Of a stretch of DNA of 64,000 nucleotides, positions 34,141 through 47,536 are shown piece by piece (position 1 is the stretch's first letter; the number at the start of each line of letters is the position of its first letter). Under the pieces are notes generated by a model, which had not been told where the DNA came from, searched no databases, and saw only the letters and a list, made by a program, of their open reading frames with translations. The DNA is from Homalodisca vitripennis (lineage: Eukaryota; Arthropoda; Insecta; Hemiptera; Cicadellidae). Both the position numbers and the translations under genes were made by a program. The stretch covers positions 65,572,001 to 65,636,000 of the forward strand of contig NC_060213.1 of assembly GCF_021130785.1 (NCBI RefSeq). Direction: 5' to 3'.

Positions 34141-35300
34141 TTTCGAACACTCGAAGTCTAAACATATTTTAGAAACAAAATCTCCATAAAAAATCTGAGA
34201 TATTAAACTTTGACACGTTGGATGGTTGTTGAAAATATCTATTTTGTGTGAATCATCAAACTCCTGACTGGATTTATTTTACAGGAGAAACTGATAGACG
34301 TATTCAAATGTTATCCACATTTTGTTTGTGGATTTTTAGGGTGAATAAATTGCGGGAACTTCAATACCCGCATGAGTGTTTTCTGGTAAGGACCATAGAT
34401 TCGTCATCATTATGCGTTATGTTTAACTTCTAACACAGCAGAGTCTGTCACTATTAAAAATATATCAAAAATCACATGCTCAATTTTAACGATTAGATCT
34501 GCGCATTATGCCTTCAATCCCTTGTCTCGATATAAATTATCACCAATAAGCCACAAGATTATTCCATTTTTGTCCTATGTTAACGTATTCAACATTGAGC
34601 ATTCCTTCCGGCCAAAGTACCACAATAAGTGAAAGTCCCAGCACTAATGCTGTCCCACTTGAATCTTCCTTCCGCACAGACAGCTGTCGTTTACGAGCCG
34701 TTCCCTCTACTCTACTTTCCCTTTAAACGTGGCGTCGCAATTCTAACCTACCCCATCACTACTGTATCTAGTCGTATGGTTATGTTATAATCCGATGTAT
34801 AGTAACGTCCGTCCTTTTCCTACTACAATAAAATTGTTCAAGGTTGGATTCTGCTCAAAATCCACCTAAGGCAACTTTATCGTGCGATGAGTTTGATCTC
34901 CAATAATCTAGTATATTATCGTTTTCAGAATAACTGCTAAAAACTACACAAATTCGAACAAAGTGTTGTTTCACGTTCAGGGATGCAGATTGACTAAAAT
35001 CTTTTAAATTTCAAAAATAAAACCGTAAACATTCGGAATTTTGAAGCATTTATAAAATCATGCAGAACGACAAATTTTTCAAAGACATATGTATATAACA
35101 TCACGCAGCGGTTGGTTCGAATAAATTAATAATTGAGGCAACAACAACCATGTTATTCGATCGAAAATCTGGTATTATAATTGGTTACTAAGATTGGAAG
35201 CTAAGAATATCCAACAAGATAGTTACACAATATCACATTAGTGGTGAGATGTATCAAAGCCTCCCAAAGAAACCCATTCTGGAAACTTACAATTTCTAGA
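34141..35300. other. Non-coding DNA; GC-richer patch at 34620-34760
   Basis: The patch contains ACAGCTGTCG (an E-box palindrome) and no good frame. The rest is AT-rich and featureless. Confidence 0.4.
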
Positions 35301-36480
35301 CGTGATCGTTGTGACAGTTCTTGGCCTCTTAGAGCTTTTGCTCTCTAGTAACTTTTGCACTTTGGGACAATTTTGATCTGGAACTTCCATCCTCTGGGAA
35401 TTCGGGGAAAACTGAAGCTTCTACTCATAGGAGGCTCGCAGCTTTTACAAGCATTGAGTTTGTATCATTTCTAAGCCTCTGAGAATCCTTAATCGATAGA
35501 ACCTTTAATGGTAACTCAAATTGGAAAAGCTATTGACCTTCTTAAGATTTGGGAATCTATAAACCAGTCCCGTTAACGCTTTGCCCTTTTTCAAACTTCT
35601 GGTCTCTATAAATATTTAATAGAGAATTCACAAAGAACCCAGACTTAGACATATCTGCCTCCTGTAAGGTCGTGCTTAACCACTTTCACTGAATTTCTTC
35701 TGACTTTGTCATGTCCCGTTCTTTGTGTGTTATTGCCAAGGCTTTCGGACTCGGCTTTAGGACATTTCCTAATAATAAAAGATTTCAAAACTCTAAAACT
35801 CCAAACTCTAAGAAGTCACGGGTGGCAAGCTATTCCTCTAGAACTCCTGGCCACTAGAGGCTTCCTGTCTCAAAATACATTCTGCTTCTGGACTATTCAC
35901 GTTTTTTTAATATTCCAAAACTATCAAGGTCTAACGTAGCATACAGAGCTCTCGGAAATTCACGGTTTCTTGGAGTTCCCAGCCTCTTTCACCTAGATGA
36001 TTGCTGCCTTTAGAAGTGTTCACTCTCGAGGAAGAAGCTTCCTGTATCTGTGAGGTATCTACCAAAAGCATGCTACCTTTACAATCTTACGACCACTGGA
36101 AGATCCTGGCATTTTAAATATTCAGGAGGAGCTCTAGACTACTAATATTTCCTCTGGTAATGTAATTCAGGACTCTGGGTCCAAACCCAGTCTTGAATCA
36201 TATAATTTACAGCTCCTAGCTATTAGACGTTCAACACCTCTCTTAAGTTATTTAGTCTCCGAAAGGTGCTGGCATCTGAGAGGTCATGAATTCTAGGCAG
36301 TAAGTCTTATTATAATGGTCTAAATTTTGGAAGCTACTGCCATCAAGGATTTCTCGACCTTAGAGAGGTTCCGGCCTCTCAGAGTTTTGAGCCGTTTATA
36401 GTTGTTAGACATTGAGTGCTCTAGATACACAGAGTATACCTGCCCCTGGAATACCCTGATTTCTTAATGTTTCTGCTAAT
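35300..36480 (+). repeat. Highly degenerate simple array built on a CTCTGGGAATTCC-like word
   Basis: The words CCTCTTAGAGC, TCCTCTGGGAATTC, GCCTCTGAGAATCC, TTTGGGAATC, GGTCTCTATAA, GCTCTCGGAAATTC, GGACTCTGGGTCC, GTCTCCGAAAGG, CATCTGAGAGG and GGCCTCTCAGAG recur through 1.2 kb. Spacings near 35330-35400 are about 16-18 bp and near 36250-36380 about 21 bp, with longer gaps elsewhere. Sequence style differs clearly from the flanks. I infer an ancient minisatellite decayed by indels. A 77-codon frame at 35706-35939 is inside it and is not convincing. Confidence 0.5.
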
Positions 36481-36889
36481 ATAAAACCTCTATGAATAAA
36501 CCTCTATGTTATAAAATTTCCGGATGTTATAGCATTCATACCTTTCTGGACTGTACCTATTATGTATATACAGGTTTTTACTCTGGATCTCCATTCCCTT
36601 TGCCTACAAATTTTAAAAAACATTGGTAAAAACATGTATTTGTTCCAAAGAGGATCTACAGAATTTTTTAACCATCTGATCATAACCCTTCGAGAGTTAT
36701 TGTTGGAAGAGGGAATGATTTTTGAAATAGTATTCTCACAAAACTATTAAATTCTGTAAGTGACGAAAAGCTATTTTTGCCAAATATTTTAAATAAAAAT
36801 TGTTTTTATAGACACCAAAGGTTGGTAAATCTTTTAGAGAATCCATTATAAGCGTGCTAATTTAACAGACTTTACTACGTTGGAATCTT
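36481..36889. other. AT-rich sequence without recognised feature
   Basis: No gene, RNA or repeat was recognised. Confidence 0.4.
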
Positions 36890-37255
36890 CTTCTTTCAAC
36901 GGCCCATCAAAACGATATCCCAAAGCACCCTTCAACTGGCGCTAAAACCCAACACGGAAGTTAATTAATTTGCAGACATACTCGCACAGACTAACTTCCA
37001 ACCCTTATAAACGAAATTCTACATGACGCTTTACAGCGTATGCAAATGCACACTTTACTACATGTTTTATGGGGCAGATAAAAACGGAAGCGAATAAAAG
37101 CCGAACAATACCTGGGGAGCGTTGACATGAGCGTATTTACTGCCACCTTTTGTGTTACTACGGTAAAATCCGCAAATAGTGATCTACAACAATTCGTCTC
37201 CGCTTGTTGTCCAATCCTTGTCGCGTTTTTTGTTTTACAAATAATGGAAAACATA
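36890..37255. promoter_or_regulatory. Candidate regulatory island with POU octamer
   Basis: Higher-complexity, GC-richer patch containing ATGCAAAT (37040-37047, exact POU octamer), TTTTATGG (37065) as used by caudal/Abd-B-type homeodomains, and AGATAA (37077) as used by GATA factors. The 87-codon minus frame (36991-37254) shows no domain. Enhancer function is an inference. Confidence 0.3.
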
Positions 37256-40060
37256 TTTTTCCTTGTTTTACTTTATTAGCGTTAGGTACAAAAAACTACT
37301 CTTAGTTTTTTGTAAAAATATTGGTCCTTTAAAAAACGTCTAGCACATGAAGTTGAGTTAAAATTAATTTTCCAAATTTGGGAAGTAAGGTATTATGACT
37401 TTTAGCGAAATCTAGATATTATAATAACGGGTTTCAAAATTTTTGTTTTAGTAAATGCTGTTTTTAAAGTGTTAGTTGTTGTGTTTGATTAGTATCTAAA
37501 CCCATAAATCTACATTTTTTATATTATTAACTTACCAATTTCAACCAAATATACGGGTATGTAACCAACCTGTAACAAAAATGCAATAATTATTGGTCAC
37601 ATTTAGAGTTTACAGGGTTGTAAAATGTAATGATTCTGCAAGAAAAAGTTGTAATTTTTATATTAAAAAGTGCTGTTTGTTAACAACATTTGCGTTACCA
37701 AACTGATCGAAGAAAGTATACTCCCTTTCGTCTTGAATGCGGAAGATAGAGGCTCTCACTGAGGGCTTAAGGCCTAATGTTTTGGAAAGTTAATTAATTT
37801 ATTCATTAGCTTTGGAGTCTTTCTCTGAAAAGTATTGAAAACGTAATAAATATATCTCAACTGTGACAAAGACTTTGTCCATTACATAATACGAGTATGA
37901 AATTGATAAAATGAGGTCACCTCTGACCTATACCGTAGCATAGAGATAACGCTTTGGCCCTCTTTCAGATTGGGGTTCCCTCGCCCCAACGGTGTTTGTG
38001 CAACTCATTACAATGCCATAGGCGTAGAAATAATCCCCATAAAAATGTTCATTTTCCATTTCCAAGTTACAAGAGTGCTTTCAAATTAGTAGTTGAGACG
38101 TAATAGTCTCTGGAAATTCAACTAAGTATTTTAAAGATTTCAAAATAATGTTTTCAAAGAATTTAGCATACACATAAGATCCAAGGACTATTTATTTTCA
38201 TACAACGACGAGAAAGAAAAATTCAAAACTGTATACAAAATGATTCATGTAAAATTAAAATTTATTGTGATTACAAAATGTTGTAAAAAATGCAAAGTCT
38301 TCGAAGCTTCTTTACACCATGTACCTTTACAATTTTTCGTACCAAAAATATAATAATACGCATCTATTCTATCGTAGTGCGTCAATTTCATTGCCTCCAT
38401 AATTATTAATATTAAATGTTTTATTACTTTCAAACGAAGAATGTTATAGACTGCACTTCAAGCGAGATACTCTTTTCTTAAACGCATAATAGAAGACAAG
38501 AAGAAAGTGTTTAACAGTAACTTTTCTAAAAGTGGAAAACTTCTTCCACTGTTGTTACTAACAATACCCACCCACATGCAAAAGTTGATAAGGGGCTGGT
38601 CATAATAAGATACATGTTTTACGACTGATAAGAACACGTACTCACGGAATTTTAATTCGACCACTTTCTGACTAAAGCTTATTTAATGGAGTATATTTTT
38701 CCTGAAAAGCAAAGTTTATTACGTAAGACAATAACGAAATTCCCCCATTCAATTTATTAAAAATCGTATACGATTTAGACAAAAAATCTAGAATATTTCA
38801 GATATAAACTTGAACTCCTCGCGAAAACTCTGTGAGGGTCATCTTAAAGAATATAAATAGTTGTATACCTTCTTCTAAAATCCTAGTCGTCAAGTTAGTA
38901 ATCTTGAGTTTTTCGAAATGTTGTAATAGCTAATCGGCTAAAATATGCTTAATTCTGAATACTTTTCCATAAATCTTGCTCAGGTTTTATGAGTTTCCCA
39001 ATCCCAAATATGCTCTCAACATACATCACACTCATTAATCAACTCTGCTAGGATTTACCTTTTCCTGACAAAACTCTTAGGATACAAAGTCAAGTTAAAT
39101 CAAGATATTTATATTCTGCAGTGCAGTATTGTTTCAAAGGATATTTGTCTTCACAGTAGGGGTTTTGATTGTGTACTACATACCATATGGATTAAGCAGC
39201 TCTAGATACAATTCTCATAAATATGTTGTTCTGATACAGTGTTTTTTTGCTTTTTTATGATTAAAGCTTTGTGAAACGTTCACAGTGTTTATATTAACAA
39301 AATATGTATATATTGCAAAAGAAAATTCAGACACTATAGTAATCTTTTGACTAGCCATGTATTCTAAATAGCTGTGAAAAGTGACGAGCCAGAAAAACGT
39401 AACTTTATAACAGAAACGTAATAGAAGAAAAGAAAATGGAAAGTTTCATGAAGACAATAGAAAGGGCACTGAGCCATTTGATGTAAGATGAGAGAATATG
39501 TTAAAGCCTGCATCGTTAAAACTACTCTTTGGGTAATTGTATAATAATGACTTGTAAAATATATTACCTTTTTAGTTTTTGAAATATTTTTATTGGTTGG
39601 TTATAAAAACAATGGAAATCTATTTGTACTTTTTCGATTAAATACAGAATGGAACATAGGAACTTGTTTATTTGTTTTGTGGGCCATGAAACGACTGCTT
39701 TTCCGAGGTGAGTGGGGTCGGCATATTCGAGAAAGTGGATCGTAAGGTTGTTGGTCCACTCATTTTAGTCTGTTCATGAAGTGGACATAGTTGGAGCAAG
39801 CGATCGCTGATGAAGAGTAATTTTTAACGGATGCTCAATCATCGCCATGTAATGAATATTCCGAGCCCGTTTTAATACGCGCCCTGTGATTTTGTTTCTA
39901 GAGGGCAGTCTATTTTTCCATGGGTAAACAACTTGAGATAAACAGGTGGTGTGAAGAAAATTTAATTAGTTAATTGTTTTTTTATAAATGTATACCCATG
40001 GTTTCTGAGGGTTTTTACCATTAATATCTGTATGTCAAGAGTTTTTCTTTCCAACAGCCA
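37256..40060. other. Non-coding DNA without recognised feature
   Basis: AT-rich, with GC-richer patches at 37920-38040 and 39690-39900, the latter including a GAG|GTGAGT donor-like word. No gene or repeat was recognised. Confidence 0.4.
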
Positions 40061-40420
40061 ATGAGATGGATGTGGGAGATGCCACAAGACGGTGTAATAC
40101 CACACATAGCGCAAAACGTCAATGGCAGTTTTACTGAAACGCTTTCAAGAACATTTTGGCTACATAAAGTTTATCTGCAATGGTCAGCACGGTCGACTAA
40201 TTTAGCCCTTACGATTAACTTATAGGGAAGCTATCTCAAATTAATGGTTTACATTGATCGCCCCAATCATTGGCTCAATGGAAGAACAAAATTATTTAAT
40301 TTACCGCCAACGTCCCAGTCAGTATGCTCGAAAAAATGTGAACTGAACTCCAGAGTCCGATTAACGCAGTGTATTGACAACAACGGACGCCATCTGCCTG
40401 ATGCCATCATTCAAGACCAA
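40060..40420. other. GC-richer non-coding island
   Basis: Higher-complexity sequence (for example GATCGCCCCAATCATTGGCTC) without a domain in the 74-codon frame 40244-40468. A candidate conserved non-coding segment by composition only. Confidence 0.25.
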
Positions 40421-41760
40421 GTCAAAATAAAATTTAAATATTGTATTTTAGGATATAAAAATAATTAATTACATGTCTCTATCACTTCCTTTTCGGTTTA
40501 ATTTCTAAATAAACAAGTTCCTCTGCTGCGCTAAAAATTATACATTTTACAAGAAAAATAAAAAAGTTTGGATACGTATTACGTACATATTTAAGAGAAG
40601 ACACCGTCCATAATTATATGACTATAAATAATGAATTGAAAGTATTCCTTTAAGTTTAACTGTGTTCTTAAATGGTAAAACTCAAGGTTGTGTAGCTACA
40701 TGTCTATCGATCAATGAAAATAACGTCATTCATTTAACACACATTATAAACATTGAATGGCGTAACAATGTTTTAAAGAGAATAAATAAAATAAGCTTAC
40801 GGTTCTAATGCAATCACAAATTGCTGCTTATTGCAATTTATTTTTTTTTTTAATTCGTCAAACTCATGTATTTTACTAACTAAGAGGTTATTGACAGTAG
40901 CCTTATATTTTTTTTTTTGTTTTATGGTATTTTTTCTCATGATGAAAATAATTAAAGAATTTTGTAGCATATAGTAGGGGCTTTGCTTGTACAGAACCAA
41001 GTTTATATTGCATATACGGCAACTGGTAGTTTTGTATACTATATGTTAGTCCCATCTTAGGTAATCTATTCATATTTAACATGATATATGCAGTTAATTT
41101 ATAAATAAAAAAACTATAAACATTCATAATACAATGCATTTAGAAATACACTTTCACTGATTAAATATTTTAAAAAGTATACATTTTGGAAAAAATACAT
41201 ATGTTTGAATACGTATTAATTACACTTTTAAAATAAGACAAGTTCCATAATTCTTTGAATATGGGCTTTACTGTTCCGCTTTTTATATTCAGTAATTCCT
41301 AACGAATTGGGTTTAGAGATTTAACTACGATCGGTAAGTTAAGCTATAACCAACAAGAAATTCCTTAGGAATTGGTACAACCAAATAACCTATAGGTACA
41401 TAAAACAAAGTCAAGTTGGTTACACCATGTGTAACTCAAGCGTGGCTGTATCGATTATAACAATCTCCGATTTTTTAGATTCGTCTCTGCCCAAAATAGC
41501 AGAATAACTATTAAAGTATTGTAAATTATTACGGAAAATATCAGGTAAATAGAAAAATAAATATATTTATATTTAATGGTATACATTTTAAACAGCCTGT
41601 TAAATTTAATAAACTGTGTAATTCTGTGTAAACATTGTTTTATGACAGCACAATCATTTTTAACCAATTAAAGCACTATTTTCAATTTGCTTACATTCAT
41701 AGAATGCTCTTACTTGAAAGCATAGAGTAACTTAATAGTGACAACACTTCTTATTTCAAT
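40421..41760. other. AT-rich sequence without recognised feature
   Basis: No gene, RNA or repeat was recognised. Confidence 0.4.
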
Positions 41761-41769
41761 CTTTTCAGC

Positions 41770-42048
41770 AACCATTGTTGAGCACGGAGTAAGAAAATTT
41801 CCACATAATAAAATTGAAGTTTTAGTTAAAATACACTTTTAACTGTACATTTTATAAAATATTTACTAAGTAGTGCTTGGCCATATCTCAAAGACAAAGT
41901 TATTATCTAACCTTCACTTTAAGTCTAAAGATTGTAATAAAAGCCATCTCAGTTATATTTTTACAGAAATATAATACACACGAACCATAAATGTTCATAC
42001 ACGAGCAAAACCTTCGAAACTGCGAGCGAAGCAGCGGGTAACTGCTAG
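41770..42048 (-). mobile_element. CTAGCAGT-family element, copy 3
   Basis: Minus strand starts CTAGCAGTTACCCGCTGCTTCGC and continues to AAGTGAAGGTTAGATAATAAC and AAAATGTACAGTTAAAAGTGT, shared with the copies at 13.5 and 52.8 kb. It ends near the words GAGCACGGAGT, paralleled by GAGCACAGAGT at 52782. Confidence 0.7.
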
Positions 42049-43139
42049 AATTTAATAAAACCCCATGTTTAGACCTATAATTTCAATACCATAACCCTTT
42101 GTTGAAATATTGTCTTATGCACCTTGCACAATTAAATAGGTAAATCATTTTTATTGAAACATGCACTGTTGAACTTTATGAAGCAAATAATATTTATCAC
42201 ACATAGGATTTTCTTACTGTGTATTGTTTTATAATGGAATTGTTCAGCAATACGATGTTCAATTAAAACTGCAAAATTTCCATATCAAGACGCGATAACA
42301 AACAAAAGAGATTATACCAATTATTTCAAACAAAGAATGCTAAAAGAACCCTATTAGCCAGTGGTATTGTCAGGCCTTACTTGAATATTAGCTTTCTGGG
42401 GAAAACTTCATTCTCTCTTTCCGTCCAGATTAGTTTCATCCATCCCAGAACTGCTCCTTTCAAAGAACAACCTCTTTACACTTCTTTCTTTTCCTGGAAA
42501 TGAATTCAAAAAACCAAACTTTGCGTCAAATAAGTTTGGTGTCGGATATCAACGAAACCATTTGAATTTTATTAACATTTATTACGGTCCAGGCATGCAA
42601 GAAACATGGGGTTTCAAACGATTTATTTTCAATTTTAATCAATATAGGATATTTATATTGGTTATATTGCGTGCAAGTTTTCTCAAATCCTTAATAAAAA
42701 AAATATTGGTAAAAGGATTTTTTTTATTTCTTCTAATATCAATTTTCTGACTGGTTATAGTGGGAGTGTTTCTACTACACTGAATATACAAACTGAATAT
42801 AATTTAGCTACACTATTTATACACAAGATTTCACCGATTTAACGGGGAAACTTCTATTTTTCTCTTGGTTTGGAAAAGGCATATTCTTACAAAAACATGC
42901 CTAACACTTGACTACATACATACGTTCATGTTGAAACATGATGATGAAAAAATTAATAAGATCAGAATACATGGAACGGGATGGGAAAAGACTATATTAC
43001 ATAAGTCGACTGGTTATCAGTTTAATAATTCAGGTGAAAGGAAATTCAAATGAATGAACAAGGAATTGGACATTAACAATAAAAACAACAATCACTCAAG
43101 TGTTACAAAAAACATTTAGAACCACGCAGGCAGTAAATA
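42049..43139. other. AT-rich sequence without recognised feature
   Basis: The patch 42330-42540 is GC-richer with no recognisable frame. Nothing else was seen. Confidence 0.4.
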
Positions 43140-43893
43140 TACCGGGTGCCTTAAAAGTCCTTACAGCCACCACCCCCTCCCCTCAACCATTATTAACTTT
43201 ATTTTGAACAGAGATGGAGTGATTTACTTTGGTTGATGTCTATGTGATCAACCCCCTCCCCCCATAAAAATGGGGTATTAATAAGTTGGGTGCAAGTTAA
43301 AATGTTTGAATAGGAACCCCTAGCAAGTGATTCCTTATTTTAAAGTATTATAAAAAGAAGATGACTGTTGAAAACTAGAGGACTGAATGTGTCTCACATA
43401 CTAACTGATGATATATAAGAGATAACTCAGCAAAACCAGCTATTGGTATTCTCAGGACTTCCTAATGGGCTTCGGTCAGAAAAAAACAAAGAATGATAAA
43501 TGCTATGTTAATCATGGTGTTGATGTTCTTGATTCTTGTAATAACTAGTTTTTCATCTGCCTTACAACAACTTTAAATGTTACTTAAACTGTGGGGGTTT
43601 CATCAAATAATTTAAACTTTAATTGGCCACCAAGTTTGATAGAGTAACATTGGAAACCTCTAGTTTGAACCATTCTTATATTCTTTTTTTAATACCTTTA
43701 AAATAATGTGTCACTTGCTAGGGGTTCCTATTTAAAAATTTTGACTTACCTCCAAAACACCCCATTTGGAGGGGGAGTCAAAGGTTTTCGTACATTAAAC
43801 ACTCTTCAGTTTATCTTATAGATATCCCCCAAAGTCACTCCATCTCTATTTATAAGAAATTAATGGGGGAGGGGACTTTTAAGACACTCAGTA
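43140..43893. mobile_element. Fold-back element with ~215-bp inverted ends
   Basis: The left arm 43140-43359 starts TACCGGGTGCCTTAAAAGTCC. The right arm 43681-43893, reverse complemented, starts TACTGAGTGTCTTAAAAGTCC. Shared words follow in order: CCCCTCCC, AGAGATGGAGTGA, ATGGGGT, TAGGAACCCCTAGCAAGTGA, TATTTTAAAG. Arm identity is roughly 75-80% by eye, so it is older than the 8.9-kb element. The ~320-bp centre has no transposase-like frame. A non-autonomous DNA transposon is the likeliest reading; I cannot assign a superfamily. Confidence 0.8.
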
Positions 43894-44160
43894 CAATTAA
43901 CATATATCAATAGAAATATTGGAGATAATAAGCCCTAATTGTTCATTTATATTTATGAATATTCTATATCGAGCTGTAATGTTATCATAACTGTATATTC
44001 AAAGTTTTACAAACGGATATTGTATTCAAAATAAAGAAAGAATCATATGACAAAAAAGTCAGTTCTTTGACATGTTATTTTATTGAAGTTTTAACCATTG
44101 CAGTACAGTCGTTAGTAACGAAAGGGTTATTGCATTGTAAATTCCACGTTGCAATTTATA
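43894..44160. other. AT-rich sequence without recognised feature
   Basis: Nothing recognised. Confidence 0.4.
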
Positions 44161-44460
44161 CTTCCTCTTTGGTCGGTGTGAGGGTTGAAAGCTAAAAGAA
44201 CATCGACGCCATCAATCCCACTCGGTTTAATATTTCAACCCCGCCCTCTGTCTTGCAGGCTCTAACTGGTGCTGCGCTCTGGTTGAAAAACCTGCATGAT
44301 TTCCCTCCAATAACGTGGTCCTGGCCGGTCGCAACGTTTGACGTTGTCTCACATCAAAGTCCATATTGAAATTAATTCAGTTATTGGGTTTTATATCGAA
44401 TTGAGGGTTTCATGTTGCCATCAATAGAAAGAGTCGGTTTTTATTACTGCCGCCAAAATA
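44160..44460 (+). other. GC-richer island with a strong acceptor-like site
   Basis: TCTGTCTTGCAG (ending at 44260) is a good polypyrimidine-AG acceptor. It is followed by 36 codons, ALTGAALWLKNLHDFPPITW onward, before a stop. No domain is recognised and no matching donor was identified, so an exon cannot be called. It may be conserved non-coding DNA. Confidence 0.2.
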
Positions 44461-47400
44461 TAATACACATAGTAATGAATTAACTGTTGATTTTATTGAA
44501 TCAAATTGCAATGTTATAACTTAATGGTCATGTATATATTTAAAAATGTTAATTATGTTAATTATGACTGGTATTTTTAGGGGACATAAGTACTGGCTCT
44601 ATTAGTAACATTACGGTAAGCTGGTAAGATTGCAAAAGATCCATAGTGAACTACTTAGTCTTGGTTGCTCCTCTGTAAAATAACTTTGTTGCTGGGCCTG
44701 CTTCAAAAATTTAATTCTAAAACTGTTATAACTTTATCCCAGGCAATTGAAAAATATCTAAGAATGGAAACCAGTAATCTTCAATGTATGTATGAGGTTT
44801 CAGCATTGATGTAGAACATGTGAGTCATTACCCAACTAAATGATGCATCTAATGACTGCTGCAATTCCATTATAGATAAAAATTTTCAACATAATACTCT
44901 TGGTTACACTTTAACTAAAATAAAAGTTTTTAACTGACTGCAAGAGTACTTTTTACCTGTTTTCAAAAAATAGCTTTCTTGTAGCAATTGTATTTTGTTG
45001 CACGCAAAGTCGGCTTAATGCAACCATCTTCGGTTTGAAAAGCTATCGTACAGTAACTGTTCTATACACTCTTCTTGTAAATTTAAAATTTTCCAATACC
45101 TTTACTCAATTGGTTTGCAATTTTCAAAGCAATCTCTTCACGCTGCATGTAAATCTATGGCACAAAAACCTAGGATGTAATAAGAAACTGCTTTCCAAAA
45201 TTTTGAGATTATAGTCTAAATTATCAAGAATTCAGCGAACTAATAGCCTTTTTAGCAATGCTATAAGACCAAATACTATCGAATTAGATGCTATACAATT
45301 TCAAGGTCGAATCTGCAACTCTGCACCTTATCAATAATCCTCTACGTGTGGATTTACGCATGGAATTTCACGAATGGAACGGTATTTCAGACCTTCACCC
45401 GTTCCAAACTGGTAAACTGCAGACAAAGTTAAGAAATTTGTTGTATTTTCAGGACAATCTGATTACGTAACTAAACATCATAACACAATTTAATTTAAGT
45501 CGCTCAATTAAGTTTAGTTAGTTAAATTACGTAAAATATCCCTTATATTTTCATTAACCTATTGTTTTCTTTGTAAGGCCAAAAATGAACTTTCCACATC
45601 TTTGTACTTATAAAATGCTCATTTGTCACTATAGCATAGGTGCTGTTTAAAAAGTAAAAGTGCATTTCTTCATGCTTCCTTTGGAATTGCAGCATGTAAC
45701 AGCAAAAGGAATAAAATCAGCGGTTCCGGATACTAAAATGATTAAACGAGCCGATCGCTAAATTCCACAATTGATGAAATATCGAGCGCACCAAACGGAA
45801 TTGGGAATCAGTGCACCAAACAGAAAGTGTAATATTGAGGACCGAGAAACCATTAAGGTATATGTGAGTCCGTTTTGTCATGATATGGTGCATAATATAG
45901 AATAGTATATAAAAAATAGATATAATTCCTACTTGGAACCAAGGAAATAGATTATGGTGAAGAGATATTGGAAAGCAAGAACATATATTGAATTTTATCA
46001 GGGTTACGTCTCGTATTCGTACTTACTAAGAAAACCCCTAGGGTACAAATAAGAAAGCCGGCCTTCACCTGGTGGTCTACAAATAGGACTTAAATATTAT
46101 AATAATGTGATATTTTTCATATTTTTGTTTCGTAAATACTACTATGTAATATAAATTTAAGAGTTTATGTGATCGCCGATATGATAAATACCTCAAACAA
46201 GCCAACTTTCGTTTAAAAATTACCGAAAGGTCCCATTCTCAAAATATGTTATCTCAATAAGAAAGCTAAGGACTCTAAATTTAGGAATCCTTCATAATTG
46301 CCTAAAAATTTAACTCAACGCTAAATCCTTTGGGTCTATAAAATCCCATAGGATGGTGCATGAAGATTCGAGTTATTTATTGGTGCTTATAAAAATATAT
46401 CACTACATGTCTTTATCCTTTGTACTTATAGCTCAATAATAATTAGTTGAATCAGGAGTTGGGAATATCTTCCAGTGGCCTTTACTTATATCAGGAACGC
46501 TTGTTATGCTATTTGAAAATGATATATGCATCTCTGTTATTCAGCAGGAAGTTTTGTGCAAAAACGCTGGAAGCAGCTTTAAGTGACATTTAAAGCAAAT
46601 TCATAGGCATCCCAAAATTACATTTCTAATACTACTTTAGACCATCCCAAAATATACAAAGACATTTAACAAATTTGTAAGGGTGATTTTAATTAAATGT
46701 AATATATCTTGCTCACCAAATTTATGGTTGATTACAACATTACATTTATTTTTGCATGATAGTTGAAAAACTTTTCACGTATTTTTGTTTACGATTCATC
46801 GTTTGTTAGATAACCAATTTTGAATTTTCACGCGTGATCACTTAAAGGGTAATATTTACTCAAACTTGTAAAACTTATATGTTGAAGACTGATAAAAACG
46901 TTATTACTGATGTATTTTGTGTCTCACATGTAAAAGGAGCCCCGACAACAGCTCGAGAAGATGCGATTTGATGTTACATAAACTGAATGTTTGATTCACA
47001 GTTTACACAATGAGACTGTTTGAATAGAAAAGTTGAGTGAGACCCGACTACAGACGAACGGATCTAGGACACAACAGAGACTGTCTGGTGTAAGTATGGA
47101 GCTATTCAAAGAAAGCAAATTTAATATTCTGTCAAGTCGGGTGTGGAAATGACACCATGTAATAGGCCGCTTTGCTTAACTCTTTGTTTGTATTAATTGT
47201 CTAATTTATTTTACTTAATGGTGTTTTTTTTTCAGAGACTAATTCTTTTATACTTTTTTAAAGACCTCGGTTTCAAGAGGAAACAAATCTTTTTGTATTA
47301 GAAGACGTAATGCAGAGAGTATCAAACACGGTTTTTTGAAAGGTTAACCGCACACTTTCCATCGTTATATGTTGCAAAATGCAAGACACAATGTTTCGAG

Positions 47401-47530
47401 AAATGAAATCCACCCTCTTCCTCAGCTTTAAAAAGACATTAAACAATACTTTAGGAAATACCAACATTGATTTTCTCGCTAGTGTTCCAGTTTCGCGGGT
47501 GCGAGTGTGACGTGTTGTTTGTGGCCTTGA
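44461..47530. other. Long AT-rich stretch without recognised gene
   Basis: About 3 kb with only short frames. A GC-richer patch lies at 46930-47110. No repeat copy or RNA gene was recognised. Confidence 0.4.
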
Positions 47531-47536
47531 ATTGTG

